38,731 bases of DNA, from assembly GCA_030590485.1 (NCBI GenBank), contig JAUUYL010000017.1:1-38731 (forward strand). The letters run 5' to 3'. The notes below the pieces were generated by a model that saw nothing but the letters and a program-made list of their open reading frames with translations, did not search any database and was not told where the DNA came from. Every line of letters starts with the position of its first letter. Positions within the stretch are counted from its first letter, which is position 1. Both the position numbers and the translations under genes were made by a program. Below are positions 18,587 through 28,264 of the stretch, piece after piece. Source of the stretch: Lentisphaerota bacterium (lineage in GTDB: Bacteria > Verrucomicrobiota > Kiritimatiellia > UBA8416 > JAUUYL01).

Positions 18587-19174
18587 GTGAAGATTTTGAT
18601 AGCAACGAGAAACCAGCATAAACTCACTGAGATACGGGAAATATTCTCTGATTCGGGTTTGGAGCTTTTGACGGTGGATGATTTTTCAGGTTTGCCGGAA
18701 GTTGAAGAAGACGCGGATACTTTTGCGCTCAATGCCATAAAGAAGGCGGTGACGTTGGCTATGGTTGCAAAGATGTGGACGTTGGCGGATGATTCGGGGC
18801 TGGAGGTCGATGCGCTCGGAGGCGAACCTGGAATTTATTCTGCCAGATATGCTGGTGAACCTGTTGATTACGAGGCTAATAACCGGAAGCTGTTGAAAGA
18901 GATGGAGGGCGTCGCTGATCGTAATGCAAGGTTTCGATGTGTTATTGCGTTGTCGACACCTGAAGGTTTTTCGCAATATGTGGAAGGCGTATGCGAAGGT
19001 GTTATTGTGAACGATGAGCGCGGAGAAGATGGCTTTGGTTATGATCCGCTCTTTATGCCTGATGGATATGAAGACACTTTTGCGGAAATGGATTCCGGGC
19101 TTAAGAACAGCATATCTCATAGGGCAAACGCATTGCGTATAGCGTGGGAAAAATGGGAAAAACTTCTCAAGTAG
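18587..19174 (+). CDS. rdgB: XTP/dITP diphosphatase (RdgB/HAM1 family)
   Basis: A 195-residue nucleotide-pool sanitising enzyme that hydrolyses dITP and XTP to monophosphates, keeping deaminated purines out of DNA. It shows IATRNQHKLTEIREIF at the N-terminus, the catalytic block LADDSGLEVDALGGEPGIYSARYAG, GEDGFGYDPLFMP and SHRANAL near the end. The start is GTG at 18587 with GGAGG about 8 bases upstream. It follows dxs after a 64-base repeat-filled spacer. It ends one base before the converging lipoprotein gene. Confidence 0.93.
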   Translation: MKILIATRNQHKLTEIREIFSDSGLELLTVDDFSGLPEVEEDADTFALNAIKKAVTLAMVAKMWTLADDSGLEVDALGGEPGIYSARYAGEPVDYEANNRKLLKEMEGVADRNARFRCVIALSTPEGFSQYVEGVCEGVIVNDERGEDGFGYDPLFMPDGYEDTFAEMDSGLKNSISHRANALRIAWEKWEKLLK

Positions 19175-19175
19175 C

Positions 19176-19898
19176 CTACAGCTTTATATTTTTGCCTGTA
19201 AAAGTGAGCTGTATGAGGCTGTCGTGCAGGTCAGTTATAGCGTTAGGGTTCTTGTTGTAATTGAAGTCCCATTGCGCGGTAAAGCGAGAAGTCTTTGCTG
19301 CGTTACTCCTGAGGATCATTCCTGGAGTGTTGATTCTGACTGTTACGTCGAAACCACCAAGTAGAGGTGTCAGCTCCTCATGCTCTTGCGGCGACAGTGT
19401 TTTGTTGTTGCTGGCCTTGTCGGCTTTATCTCGCTTTAGAATGTAATCGCCAGCCTTGTTTTTTTGAAGCGATATTCTGTGGCTGGTAAAAAGATCGGTT
19501 TGTGCCATCCGGGGCAGGCTTTCGAAGTCCAGTCTGATATGCGTCTTTTTTGATGCGTTTCGTGTGTCGACGGAGATTTTTGCAATCCTTATTCCGTTTG
19601 CCTTGTATTTCTTGAAAAAAGCAATGAAGGCTTCTTTTGATGGATTGTAGAAAAGCATAATTAGAGGATCATCGGGTTTGGCGGCGGGCTTGCCTGATGC
19701 AGCCATGAGTTCATCCCTCAGTTTCATCATGGCTCTAAACTGGGTGATTGATTGTTCGGATATCGAGTACTCAAGGTCGAACGATCCTGACCCGTCTTCC
19801 TTAAGGATCAGGGTCGGTTCTGCTTGAATGCAGCCGGTAATGGCGCAGATAGCGCAGATGACGGCGATAATCAGAGTAGCTTTAAATACAGCTTTCAT
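19176..19898 (-). CDS. Putative lipoprotein of unknown function
   Basis: The 240-residue product has a clear lipoprotein signal: a hydrophobic stretch at residues 4-20 and lipobox ITGC with Cys23. The next part, EPTLILKEDGSGSFDLEYSIS, resembles the start of small lipoproteins that carry a beta-rich domain (LppM-like), with no catalytic motif. A Lys-rich middle and a final beta-rich segment follow. I do not recognise the family with confidence. Its ATG overlaps the ftsB stop by one base (TAATG), so it is coupled to ftsB and eno. It is probably anchored to a membrane facing the periplasm. Confidence 0.75.
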   Translation of the reverse strand: MKAVFKATLIIAVICAICAITGCIQAEPTLILKEDGSGSFDLEYSISEQSITQFRAMMKLRDELMAASGKPAAKPDDPLIMLFYNPSKEAFIAFFKKYKANGIRIAKISVDTRNASKKTHIRLDFESLPRMAQTDLFTSHRISLQKNKAGDYILKRDKADKASNNKTLSPQEHEELTPLLGGFDVTVRINTPGMILRSNAAKTSRFTAQWDFNYNKNPNAITDLHDSLIQLTFTGKNIKL

Positions 19899-20215
19899 TA
19901 CATTCCTGGTCTGGGTGATGATGTTTTTGCCTGTGTATTTGTGAACTTAAATACTGTTTCGTTTGGCTTTACCATGCCGGATTCCCTGGCTGTACGCTCG
20001 ACGAAGCTTGGGTCAGAGGCAAACCGCTCCTGTTTTCGTCTGAGTTCTCTGGTCTGCTCCTCGGTCTTGATGTTTTCCCGCTGGAGCGCCAAGGCTCGTG
20101 CCTGGAGCTCTCTGACGGCATCCCACCTGGGAAGGAATATGGTGACCAGCGTGATTAACGCCAGTATGCACAATAATACCCAAGCAAGTTTATAGATCTT
20201 GTTCCAATGTTTCAC
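19898..20215 (-). CDS. ftsB: FtsB/DivIC-type septum formation protein
   Basis: The 105-residue bitopic membrane protein has a short cytoplasmic start, one transmembrane helix (about 10-28), a coiled-coil segment (about 35-65, RELQARALALQRENIKTEEQ) and a C-terminal part FVERTARESGMVKPNETVFKF that matches FtsB/DivIC. FtsB works with FtsL and FtsQ at the division site. It lies 15 bases downstream of eno, a gene order seen in many bacteria. The last 15 residues are a low-complexity tail. Confidence 0.85.
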   Translation of the reverse strand: MKHWNKIYKLAWVLLCILALITLVTIFLPRWDAVRELQARALALQRENIKTEEQTRELRRKQERFASDPSFVERTARESGMVKPNETVFKFTNTQAKTSSPRPGM

Positions 20216-20230
20216 AAAACCGTTACCGAG

Positions 20231-21529
<1,299 letters not shown>

Positions 21530-21591
21530 TTATTATGTGTAGCCAGACGGTGAAATTAGTGTAACGAGGTAATAAAGGCAAGGGAATTATA

Positions 21592-21623
21592 TAGGCAGTA
21601 GGCAATGGGCAATTGCCTACTGC
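21592..21623. repeat. GGCAGTAGGCAATGGGC repeat forming a perfect hairpin
   Basis: GCAGTAGGCAA (21595-21605) pairs with TTGCCTACTGC (21613-21623) around a 7-base loop. It is an 11-bp perfect stem in the divergent spacer between eno and the dehydratase gene. A related GGGCAATAGGCAATGGGG copy lies at 37997-38014. Confidence 0.65.
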
Positions 21624-21670
21624 GCATTTTCCACTGGTGTAGCTTACGATGATGGAGTAAGGTCTTGGGT

Positions 21671-22681
21671 ATGAAAATACTTGTTACAGGCGGGGCGGGG
21701 TTTATTGGCAGCAATTTTGTGCGTTTCATGCTTTCCAAGCATAGCGATATGGAGATTGTTAATGTTGATTTGCTGACATATGCTGGCAATCTGGAGAATC
21801 TGGCTGGTCTTGAAGATGAGCCGCGTTATACTCTCGAACGCGGTAATATTGCAGATCCAGATCGCATGAATAGTTTGTTTGAAGAGCATGATTTTGATGC
21901 AGTTGTGAATTTTGCCGCTGAAAGCCATGTCGACAGAAGCATTCACATGGGCGCGCACGATTTTATCATGACAAATATATATGGCGTTCAAGTGCTGTTG
22001 GACGCTAGCAGAGAGCATGGTGTTGAGCGATTTCTTCAGGTATCGACAGATGAGGTTTATGGCAGTCTTGGCGCAGAGGGTTTATTCACGGAAGACTCAC
22101 CGATTCAGCCCAACAATCCTTATGCAGCGACAAAGGCCGGGGCGGATTTTATGGTGAGGGCGGCTTGCGAAACACATGGTCTTGATGCTGTAATTACAAG
22201 ATGTGCCAATAATTTTGGTCTCTATCAGTTTCCAGAGAAGCTTATACCCCTGATGATAACGAATGCTATTGAGGATAAGGAGCTTCCTATGTATGGCGAC
22301 GGGCTTTACATCAGAGACTGGATATATGTTCCGGATCATTGTTCAGCCATAGACCTGGTGTTGCGAAAAGCAACTGCGGGCAGCATTTATAATATCGGTG
22401 GAGAACACGATTTGACGAATCTGGATATTGTGAGTCTGATTCTAAAGCTGGTGGATAAGCCGGAGTCTTTAATCAAGCATGTTAAGGATAGGCCTGGTCA
22501 CGACAGACGTTACGCTATGGATTCCAGTAAGATCAGGGCGGACCTCGGATGGGAGCCCGACTATTCTTTTAAGGATGCCATGGATGCGACTGTTTCCTGG
22601 TATCTTGATAACAGCGACTGGTGGAAGCGAATCAGAAGCGGCGAATACCAGGAATATTACAGCAGAATGTACGAAAAATAA
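21671..22681 (+). CDS. rfbB: NAD-dependent dTDP-glucose 4,6-dehydratase-like protein
   Basis: An extended SDR of 336 residues. It has the NAD motif GGAGFIG (7-13), the dehydratase active-site trio Thr126-Asp127-Glu128 in STDEVYG, Tyr151 and Lys155 (YAATK), and the RfbB block YGDGLYIRDWIYVPDHC. RfbB makes dTDP-4-keto-6-deoxyglucose for dTDP-rhamnose and other deoxysugars in surface polysaccharides. I chose ATG 21671 over the in-frame TTG at 21665 because TAAGG lies 8 bases upstream. The usual partners rfbA, rfbC and rfbD are absent, so a related NDP-sugar dehydratase remains possible. Confidence 0.88.
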   Translation: MKILVTGGAGFIGSNFVRFMLSKHSDMEIVNVDLLTYAGNLENLAGLEDEPRYTLERGNIADPDRMNSLFEEHDFDAVVNFAAESHVDRSIHMGAHDFIMTNIYGVQVLLDASREHGVERFLQVSTDEVYGSLGAEGLFTEDSPIQPNNPYAATKAGADFMVRAACETHGLDAVITRCANNFGLYQFPEKLIPLMITNAIEDKELPMYGDGLYIRDWIYVPDHCSAIDLVLRKATAGSIYNIGGEHDLTNLDIVSLILKLVDKPESLIKHVKDRPGHDRRYAMDSSKIRADLGWEPDYSFKDAMDATVSWYLDNSDWWKRIRSGEYQEYYSRMYEK

Positions 22682-22696
22682 GACCTGTTATATTTC

Positions 22697-24121
22697 ATGA
22701 AAGACAGACTTAAGATATTTTGGAAGTTCGTAAGAGAGGATATTTGGGATATTGAGCTCACCTCACTTACCAAGCTGAAGCGACTGGGCGTCAAGTCGCT
22801 CCGGGTAGTACATCTGGTTTTTAAGGGCTTCAAAGATGATGAATGCCCGCTTCACGCATCAGCACTGACGTTCAATTCATTGATGGCCATTGTGCCGATA
22901 CTTGCTTTATCATTGTCGTTGGCAAGGGTTTTTGGCGGGGCTGAACTCGCGGAAACACAGCTGAAACAGGTGGTGGGAGAAATAACCAGCCGCCTGGAGG
23001 TTCGGGGAAACACGAATAATATGGCGGCAGTGAAGGCTGAAGGTGTCGATGTCGTTGTTGATGATGGTGTGTGGACGCCATCGGAAATTGCAAGTGAGCT
23101 TAATAAGGCTGTTGATTTAGGGTTCAGGCAGGTCGAAAAAGTCAATTTCACCGCACTTGGAAGCGCGGGTTTGATTTTACTTCTTTGGATGGTAATCGTG
23201 GTGCTCAGTAAGGTGGAAGGATCGTTTAATACTGTTTGGGGTGTGACTCAGGGGCGGCCATTCTTTCGCAAGATCACGGATTATCTTTTTATGGTTATTG
23301 TGATGCCATTTCTGATCAGTATGCTTGCATCGTTCTTTCTTGCCGAGCTCGCGGTGAGGTTTACAAGTATTCCTTTGGCTTCAGAGATGGCGGGGCTTAT
23401 CAGCACTAAGATTTGGAAGAACCTGGCTGTTCTGACTTTGATTATGCTTACAATTACTCTCTTGCTTAAGTTCATGCCCAACACCCAGGTGCATTGGCGG
23501 CCGGCGCTTATTGGCGGGCTGGTCGTGGCGTTACTTCTTCTGCTATGGTTATGGTTTTGCGCCAGGGTGCAGGTTGGGGTTGCCAGGAACAGCGCTTTGT
23601 ATGGAAGTTTCGCTATTGTTCCAATAGTGCTCTTCTGGGTGTTTGTCAGTTGGGAAATAGTGTTGTTCGGTGCCGAAGTGGCTTTTGCGACTCAGAATTG
23701 CGCTACCTACAGGATGGAGTATGGATCCAAGAGAGCGAATGTGCAATCGCGACTGATTCTTGGCCTGTCGGTTATTGTCGAGGCGGGTAAGGCAATGATG
23801 GGGAAAGCGGATTATTTTGAGGTGGCGAAATTCGCCAGTACGCACAGGGTGCCGGTGCGGTTTTTAAACGATATTGTCGATGAATTGGTGCGATTGGAGT
23901 TTCTGGCGTCCGTTGGAGAACAGCCGGGTCGTTTTGTTATGCTCAAACCTCCCTCTGAGGTTTCAGTCAGGAGCGTGATCGATGCTATGATGGGATCAGG
24001 TGTAAAGCCTGAGGCGCTTGGGTTGATGAATGTTAATCCGGCTATTGAACAAATTGTTAAAACTTCCACCAGTAGCATCGGCGGTTCTCTGTCCGAAAAA
24101 TATGTGGCGGACATTGTATAA
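22697..24121 (+). CDS. YihY/BrkB-family inner membrane protein
   Basis: This 474-residue protein has the BrkB/YihY core: ALTFNSLMAIVPILALSLSLARVFGG near the N-terminus, then several hydrophobic helices (about 155-175, 195-217, 244-262, 273-293, 310-330) with the conserved FMPNTQVHWRPALIGGLV and ALYGSFAIVPIVLFWVFVSWEIVLFGAEVAF. The extra cytoplasmic C-terminal domain (about 350-474) looks like a winged-helix region, as in the longer family members. Once mislabelled ribonuclease BN, the family's function is unknown. It starts 15 bases after the dehydratase gene and 15 bases before the helicase gene. Confidence 0.85.
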   Translation: MKDRLKIFWKFVREDIWDIELTSLTKLKRLGVKSLRVVHLVFKGFKDDECPLHASALTFNSLMAIVPILALSLSLARVFGGAELAETQLKQVVGEITSRLEVRGNTNNMAAVKAEGVDVVVDDGVWTPSEIASELNKAVDLGFRQVEKVNFTALGSAGLILLLWMVIVVLSKVEGSFNTVWGVTQGRPFFRKITDYLFMVIVMPFLISMLASFFLAELAVRFTSIPLASEMAGLISTKIWKNLAVLTLIMLTITLLLKFMPNTQVHWRPALIGGLVVALLLLLWLWFCARVQVGVARNSALYGSFAIVPIVLFWVFVSWEIVLFGAEVAFATQNCATYRMEYGSKRANVQSRLILGLSVIVEAGKAMMGKADYFEVAKFASTHRVPVRFLNDIVDELVRLEFLASVGEQPGRFVMLKPPSEVSVRSVIDAMMGSGVKPEALGLMNVNPAIEQIVKTSTSSIGGSLSEKYVADIV

Positions 24122-24136
24122 CTCCTGAGTTTTGTT

Positions 24137-26068
24137 ATGGATTTTCGAAAAGTATTAAATCAAGAGCAGTATAATGCCGCAACGGCGCCTGATGGACCTA
24201 TATTGGTTCTGGCTGCTGCAGGAACAGGCAAGACGCGGACTCTCGTTTACAGGGTTGCGTACCTTGTTGAAGAGGGGATCAGTCCTGATAGGATCTTGTT
24301 ACTGACTTTTACGAACCGCGCAGCGAATGAGATGTTGGAACGTGCTCGTACGGTTATAGGATCAGAGACGGGCGGATTCTGGGCTGGGACATTTCATCAC
24401 ATGTGTAATCGGATGCTGAGACGCTACGCTACCAAAATTGCTTTTAAGTCTGATTATGCCATTCTGGACAGGGATGATTCTCGCAGTCTCATGCGTAATT
24501 GCATAAGAGATCTTGGTTTTCAAAGTAAGGATTTTCCTAAGCGAGATGTCCTTCTGGCTATTGTTGGTTCAGCGGCAAACACTCAAACTGATGAAGAGGA
24601 GGTCGTTGAAAACTGGTTTGATGATACGAGCGTTAATCTTAAAGATGTATTGAAGGTTGTTGACCGCTATCGCCACAGGAAATTTGAGATGGGAGCCATG
24701 GATTTCGATGACATGTTGATCAATTGCCTTCAGCTTCTGGAGACGCATGAAAAGGTGGCGGATCAATATAGAGAACAGTTTCAGCATGTGTTGGTTGATG
24801 AATACCAGGATACTAATATAATTCAGTCCAAGTTAGTGGACCTTATCGCCGGGAAGCATAGAAATCTTCTTGTTGTAGGTGATGATTTCCAGAGTATCTA
24901 CGCCTGGCGAGGGGCTAATTTCCGCAATATCATGACGTTCCCGGAGCGGTATCCTGATTGCCGTAAATACATTTTGGAAACCAATTATCGTAGTGTGCCG
25001 GAGGTCCTGTCGGTAGCAAATGCATGTATTGCAGGGAACCCCGATCAATTTCAAAAAGTCCTAAGGCCGACGAGAGAGAGCGGTGTGAAGCCGCGCGTGG
25101 TTCGGCTTCGTGATGGCGAGACCCAGGCTCAGTATGTGCTTGAGCGGATTCGCATGCTTAAACGGGACGGTTATGTCGCCAATGATATAGCGGTCCTGTA
25201 TAGGGCTCATTTTCATGCTATGGAACTGCAGATAGCATTGGCTCGCGAAGGAATGTCTTATTCGATAACTTCCGGTGTGCGGTTCTTTGAGCAGGCGCAT
25301 ATCAAGGATGTGTCCAGTATTCTCAAGGTAATGGAGGCACCGCATGACGAATTGGCGTTTGACCGGCTGTTGCAGCTTTTGCCGGGAGTCGGGGTGAAGA
25401 CTGTTGAGAAACTATGGCAGAAGATGGGTGGGCAATTCGACGCACAGGATGCCGCCGACAGAGATAAGCTGATGGGCATCCTGCCCAAAGCAGCCTTTGA
25501 GAAATGGAAGCCGATAAATGATATTATGGCTGCGTACCAGAATGACAACCTGTCCGAGGATCCAGGCGAAGTTGTCCATAGGTTAGTCAGCGGTTTCTAT
25601 GACCAGTATGCGGTCAATGCATTTGAAAATTCGACCCGACGTCTGGATGATATAGAGGAGTTTATTCTGTTCAGTTCAAAATATGAAAACGTTAAGCAGA
25701 TGCTTGCTGATGTCGCGTTGTTGACAAACGTTGATACGCAGTACGAAAAGCAGGCTAGCGGAGATAAAGATTTGCTGAACCTGAGTACGATTCATCAGGC
25801 AAAAGGTCTGGAATGGGGTGCCGTTATCATTATATGGGCCTGCGAAGGGATGTTTCCGTCTGGACGTGCTTTGGAAGACGGCGACGGGGATGATTCTGAA
25901 GAGAGGCGCCTTTTCTATGTCGCTGTCACCAGGGCTAAGGATGATCTCAGTATTATTGTTCCTGAAGTACGGCGCAGTCGTGACGGAGGTGTGTTCTATT
26001 GCTCGCCTTCACGATTTGTGGAAGAGATTCCGGATGAACTTGTTCAGGATGTCAGGAATTACTTCTGA
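24137..26068 (+). CDS. UvrD/PcrA/Rep-type ATP-dependent DNA helicase
   Basis: A superfamily 1A 3'-5' helicase of 643 residues. Motif I is AAGTGKT (27-33), Ia is LLTFTNRAANEM, II is DEYQDTN (221-227), III is GDDFQSIYAWRGAN (248-261), IV is NYRS (283-286), V is STIHQAKGLEW and VI is RRLFYVAVTRAKD. Motif III has Phe where many UvrD proteins have Asp (GDDDQSIY). The protein is shorter than UvrD or PcrA (about 720-750) because it ends soon after motif VI, lacking the C-terminal Tudor-like tail, so it is nearer Rep-like helicases. Likely role: DNA repair or replication restart. Confidence 0.9.
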   Translation: MDFRKVLNQEQYNAATAPDGPILVLAAAGTGKTRTLVYRVAYLVEEGISPDRILLLTFTNRAANEMLERARTVIGSETGGFWAGTFHHMCNRMLRRYATKIAFKSDYAILDRDDSRSLMRNCIRDLGFQSKDFPKRDVLLAIVGSAANTQTDEEEVVENWFDDTSVNLKDVLKVVDRYRHRKFEMGAMDFDDMLINCLQLLETHEKVADQYREQFQHVLVDEYQDTNIIQSKLVDLIAGKHRNLLVVGDDFQSIYAWRGANFRNIMTFPERYPDCRKYILETNYRSVPEVLSVANACIAGNPDQFQKVLRPTRESGVKPRVVRLRDGETQAQYVLERIRMLKRDGYVANDIAVLYRAHFHAMELQIALAREGMSYSITSGVRFFEQAHIKDVSSILKVMEAPHDELAFDRLLQLLPGVGVKTVEKLWQKMGGQFDAQDAADRDKLMGILPKAAFEKWKPINDIMAAYQNDNLSEDPGEVVHRLVSGFYDQYAVNAFENSTRRLDDIEEFILFSSKYENVKQMLADVALLTNVDTQYEKQASGDKDLLNLSTIHQAKGLEWGAVIIIWACEGMFPSGRALEDGDGDDSEERRLFYVAVTRAKDDLSIIVPEVRRSRDGGVFYCSPSRFVEEIPDELVQDVRNYF

Positions 26069-26405
26069 GATGTGAAACGTGAAAAGTGATGATTATGGGT
26101 TTCCGGCTTCGTCCAAGAACTACGCCGTGACAAGTAGGGAAGAGCTCACAGATTGGTAAGGCCTGCAGGGGGCGCGTGTGCCGAGATCCTTCGACTTCGC
26201 TTCCTCCAGAGGACGGACAGGCAGGATGACAACTCCTTCAGTGATTTTGCCTGCCACGCCATCGGCGTGGTCATGCTGAGCCTGTCGAAGCATCTCATCC
26301 CTGAGTATTGAAAAAGAGGAACGTTCCAAATGGTGCTAACTTAAGCCGCATTTTCAGAGCTCTTTATTCACGTTTCACGCATCACGTTTCACGTTTTCTT
26401 TTTTC
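26069..26405. repeat. Gene-free repeat island between convergent genes
   Basis: These 337 bases hold nested repeats and no plausible gene. The edges carry GTGAAACGTGAAAAGTGATG (26071-26090) and, in the opposite sense, CACGTTTCACGCATCACG (26371-26388), giving an outer inverted repeat. Inside lies TCCGGCTTCGTCC...CTACGCCGTGACAAG. Next come GAGATCCTTCGAC (26183-26195) and its opposite-facing partner GTCGAAGCATCTC (26284-26296), with AGGATGAC and GTCATGCT between them. At the centre is the perfect hairpin CCACGCC/GGCGTGG (26254-26270). The island could end transcription for both flanking genes. Confidence 0.7.
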
Positions 26406-27617
26406 TCACAACTTATCAAAAAACTTGCCCAGGCTTTTTATACCGCGGTCTAATTCTTTCTTGATCTGTTCTTCGGCTTTATTTGAGCCGTCCTGAATTT
26501 TGCCGTCGTGTTTTTTTGTTTTTTTCTTCAAAAAGTCCATCAGGACATCCGCGTTTGCCGTGAGGTTTTGAAGTATAGCATTGCCTATTATTACACCAGG
26601 GTTTTCGGCGAAACGTGGGCTTTGCACGGGACCCTCTATAGGCAGAGGGGCAGACAGCTCTTTGATGGAGGGGAAATCAGGGTTTTTCTTCGCCAGATCG
26701 CCAGTGGGTCGGCAATTCTTGAGTTTAAGGAGGATGACCGATCCGGGATGTTGGTAGATTCCGTCAATACACTTGAGGTGTATTTCCAGATCAGCTGACT
26801 CAGCCTGTATATCGGCTTTCTCAAAGAGTTCCTTTATCCCGTCCACTGTAAGGTCAATAGCTAGAATGCTACCCTTGAGCGTGAATGTGGGTTTAAGCGG
26901 ATTTGTAATCGGAAGAATCTCTCCTATGATATCTGTCCTGAACAGGTCAGGCTTGTCATCAAGATGCGCTTCGATGGTGATAGTGCCGTTGGGTAGGCCT
27001 GCGTTCTCGACAGTAGTGAGGTTCTTGATGCCTATTTTTGTTTGCAGGCCAAAACGGGTGATTTCACCCCTTAGTTTGTGGTCTACATACTCAAGTTTTG
27101 TTTCAATCGAAAGGTCTTTGATGAGCAGTTTAGGCAGCTCAAGTGGTTCAGCTTGCGTGGGTCGGTCGGGTTCTGGTTGTGGCAGCTCAGGTGTTTCTTC
27201 TGTTGTTTCAGGCTTCGGTATTGCCTTGGATATCTCTATAGCATTGACCTGGTTGTCCTTGTTGCGAACTATTGTTATTATAGCATTGTCGATGCGAGCC
27301 TCTGTGAGCTCGGTGATACCCTTTAATGTGGAGATCAGCCCTATGTTGATTTTGCAGTCGTCCATAGAGAATATGGTGGGTTCTTGAAAGTTGTTTGGGT
27401 TGCCGAGTCTGACACCTGATAATCTTAGTGATCCTCCAAAGAGGTTGATGCCTGCATCGTCCATATCTACATCTAAATCAAGTGTTCGCTCTATTTCTGG
27501 AATGATGACGCGATTGATGACTTCACCAAGCTTGGCTTGCAGGATGAAATGAGTCATGACGACGAGCAGAACCAGGAGGAGTGCAATTGCGATAAGTATT
27601 TTCCAGATTATTTTCAT
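26406..27617 (-). CDS. AsmA-like membrane-anchored protein
   Basis: The protein begins with one membrane helix (MKIIWKILIAIALLLVLLVV) followed by a large region rich in predicted beta strands. It carries AsmA-type features: INRVIIPEIERTLDLDVDMDDAGINLFGGSLRLSGVRLGNP, typical of the N-terminal chorein-like part. A Pro/Glu-rich linker (about residues 138-160) interrupts it, and the C-terminus is Lys-rich and helical. AsmA-like proteins are linked to lipid transport between membranes. I chose the ATG at 27617 (403 residues) because AAAGGAG lies 11 bases upstream. A GTG at 27650 overlapping the GNAT stop would add 11 residues. Confidence 0.7.
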   Translation of the reverse strand: MKIIWKILIAIALLLVLLVVMTHFILQAKLGEVINRVIIPEIERTLDLDVDMDDAGINLFGGSLRLSGVRLGNPNNFQEPTIFSMDDCKINIGLISTLKGITELTEARIDNAIITIVRNKDNQVNAIEISKAIPKPETTEETPELPQPEPDRPTQAEPLELPKLLIKDLSIETKLEYVDHKLRGEITRFGLQTKIGIKNLTTVENAGLPNGTITIEAHLDDKPDLFRTDIIGEILPITNPLKPTFTLKGSILAIDLTVDGIKELFEKADIQAESADLEIHLKCIDGIYQHPGSVILLKLKNCRPTGDLAKKNPDFPSIKELSAPLPIEGPVQSPRFAENPGVIIGNAILQNLTANADVLMDFLKKKTKKHDGKIQDGSNKAEEQIKKELDRGIKSLGKFFDKL

Positions 27618-27646
27618 GGCAGGAGGGTCTCCTTTTGAGGTTAGGT

Positions 27647-28147
27647 TCACTTTTGTATCTTCATTGCCACAGCAACTTCAGGACAGGTGAACGGTGAGTC
27701 GTATTTTGAGCAGTTCTTGCAGCCCATGTAGATTTTATGTATCAGGGTTTCCTTTGGAATCACTTCGAACCCAAGTTTGGTGTAGAACTCAGGGTGAAAT
27801 GTCAGGGCGATTATCTGTGCAGGGTGAAGCGTTTTGATGTGATCTATGGCGGCATTAACCAGGGTTTTCCCTATGCCTGATGACTGGTGGTCCTTATGCA
27901 CAGCCAGCGACTTGATCTCGACGGATGGTTGTTTTGGAGCGCCTATCTCGGGCAGAATCTGCCAGGACACGGTGCCGACGACCTTGCTGTCTGTTATGCA
28001 TATAACGAAGCGGTCAATATTCTCAACTATATCGCTCATTGGGCGGGCGATGAGCTCTTCTGGGTAAGACTTTATGAGTTCAAAGATTGCTTCGGCATCT
28101 TCAAAGCCTGCTGATCTAACTATAAAATTGTTGTCTTTATTGGTCAT
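27647..28147 (-). CDS. GNAT acetyltransferase, ArgA-like with Cys motif
   Basis: A 166-residue GNAT-fold protein. The acetyl-CoA-binding motif A is IKSLAVHKDHQSSGIGKTLV (about residues 78-97), with FYTKLGFEVI near the C-terminus. The end carries YMGCKNCSKYDSPFTCPEVAVAM, a Cys motif seen in short ArgA-like N-acetyltransferases proposed to make N-acetylglutamate for arginine synthesis. No arginine genes are nearby, so the substrate is inferred from the family. The stop codon overlaps a possible start of the AsmA-like gene. It is divergent from fusA. Confidence 0.8.
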   Translation of the reverse strand: MTNKDNNFIVRSAGFEDAEAIFELIKSYPEELIARPMSDIVENIDRFVICITDSKVVGTVSWQILPEIGAPKQPSVEIKSLAVHKDHQSSGIGKTLVNAAIDHIKTLHPAQIIALTFHPEFYTKLGFEVIPKETLIHKIYMGCKNCSKYDSPFTCPEVAVAMKIQK

Positions 28148-28264
28148 ATCATTTGAAACCTATAATGCGGAGCCGAGAAAAACAATAAAATTCACATTTT
28201 TCCTTGCAGTTCAGGGGTAAAGACGCCATAGTCTCGCTCCTTCGCAATGAAATAAGGAATAATA

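Noticed and set aside
26773-27387. 204-residue open frame on the plus strand opposite the AsmA-like gene
   Set aside because: Serine-rich antisense shadow; the minus-strand frame has a membrane anchor and a family-like N-terminus.
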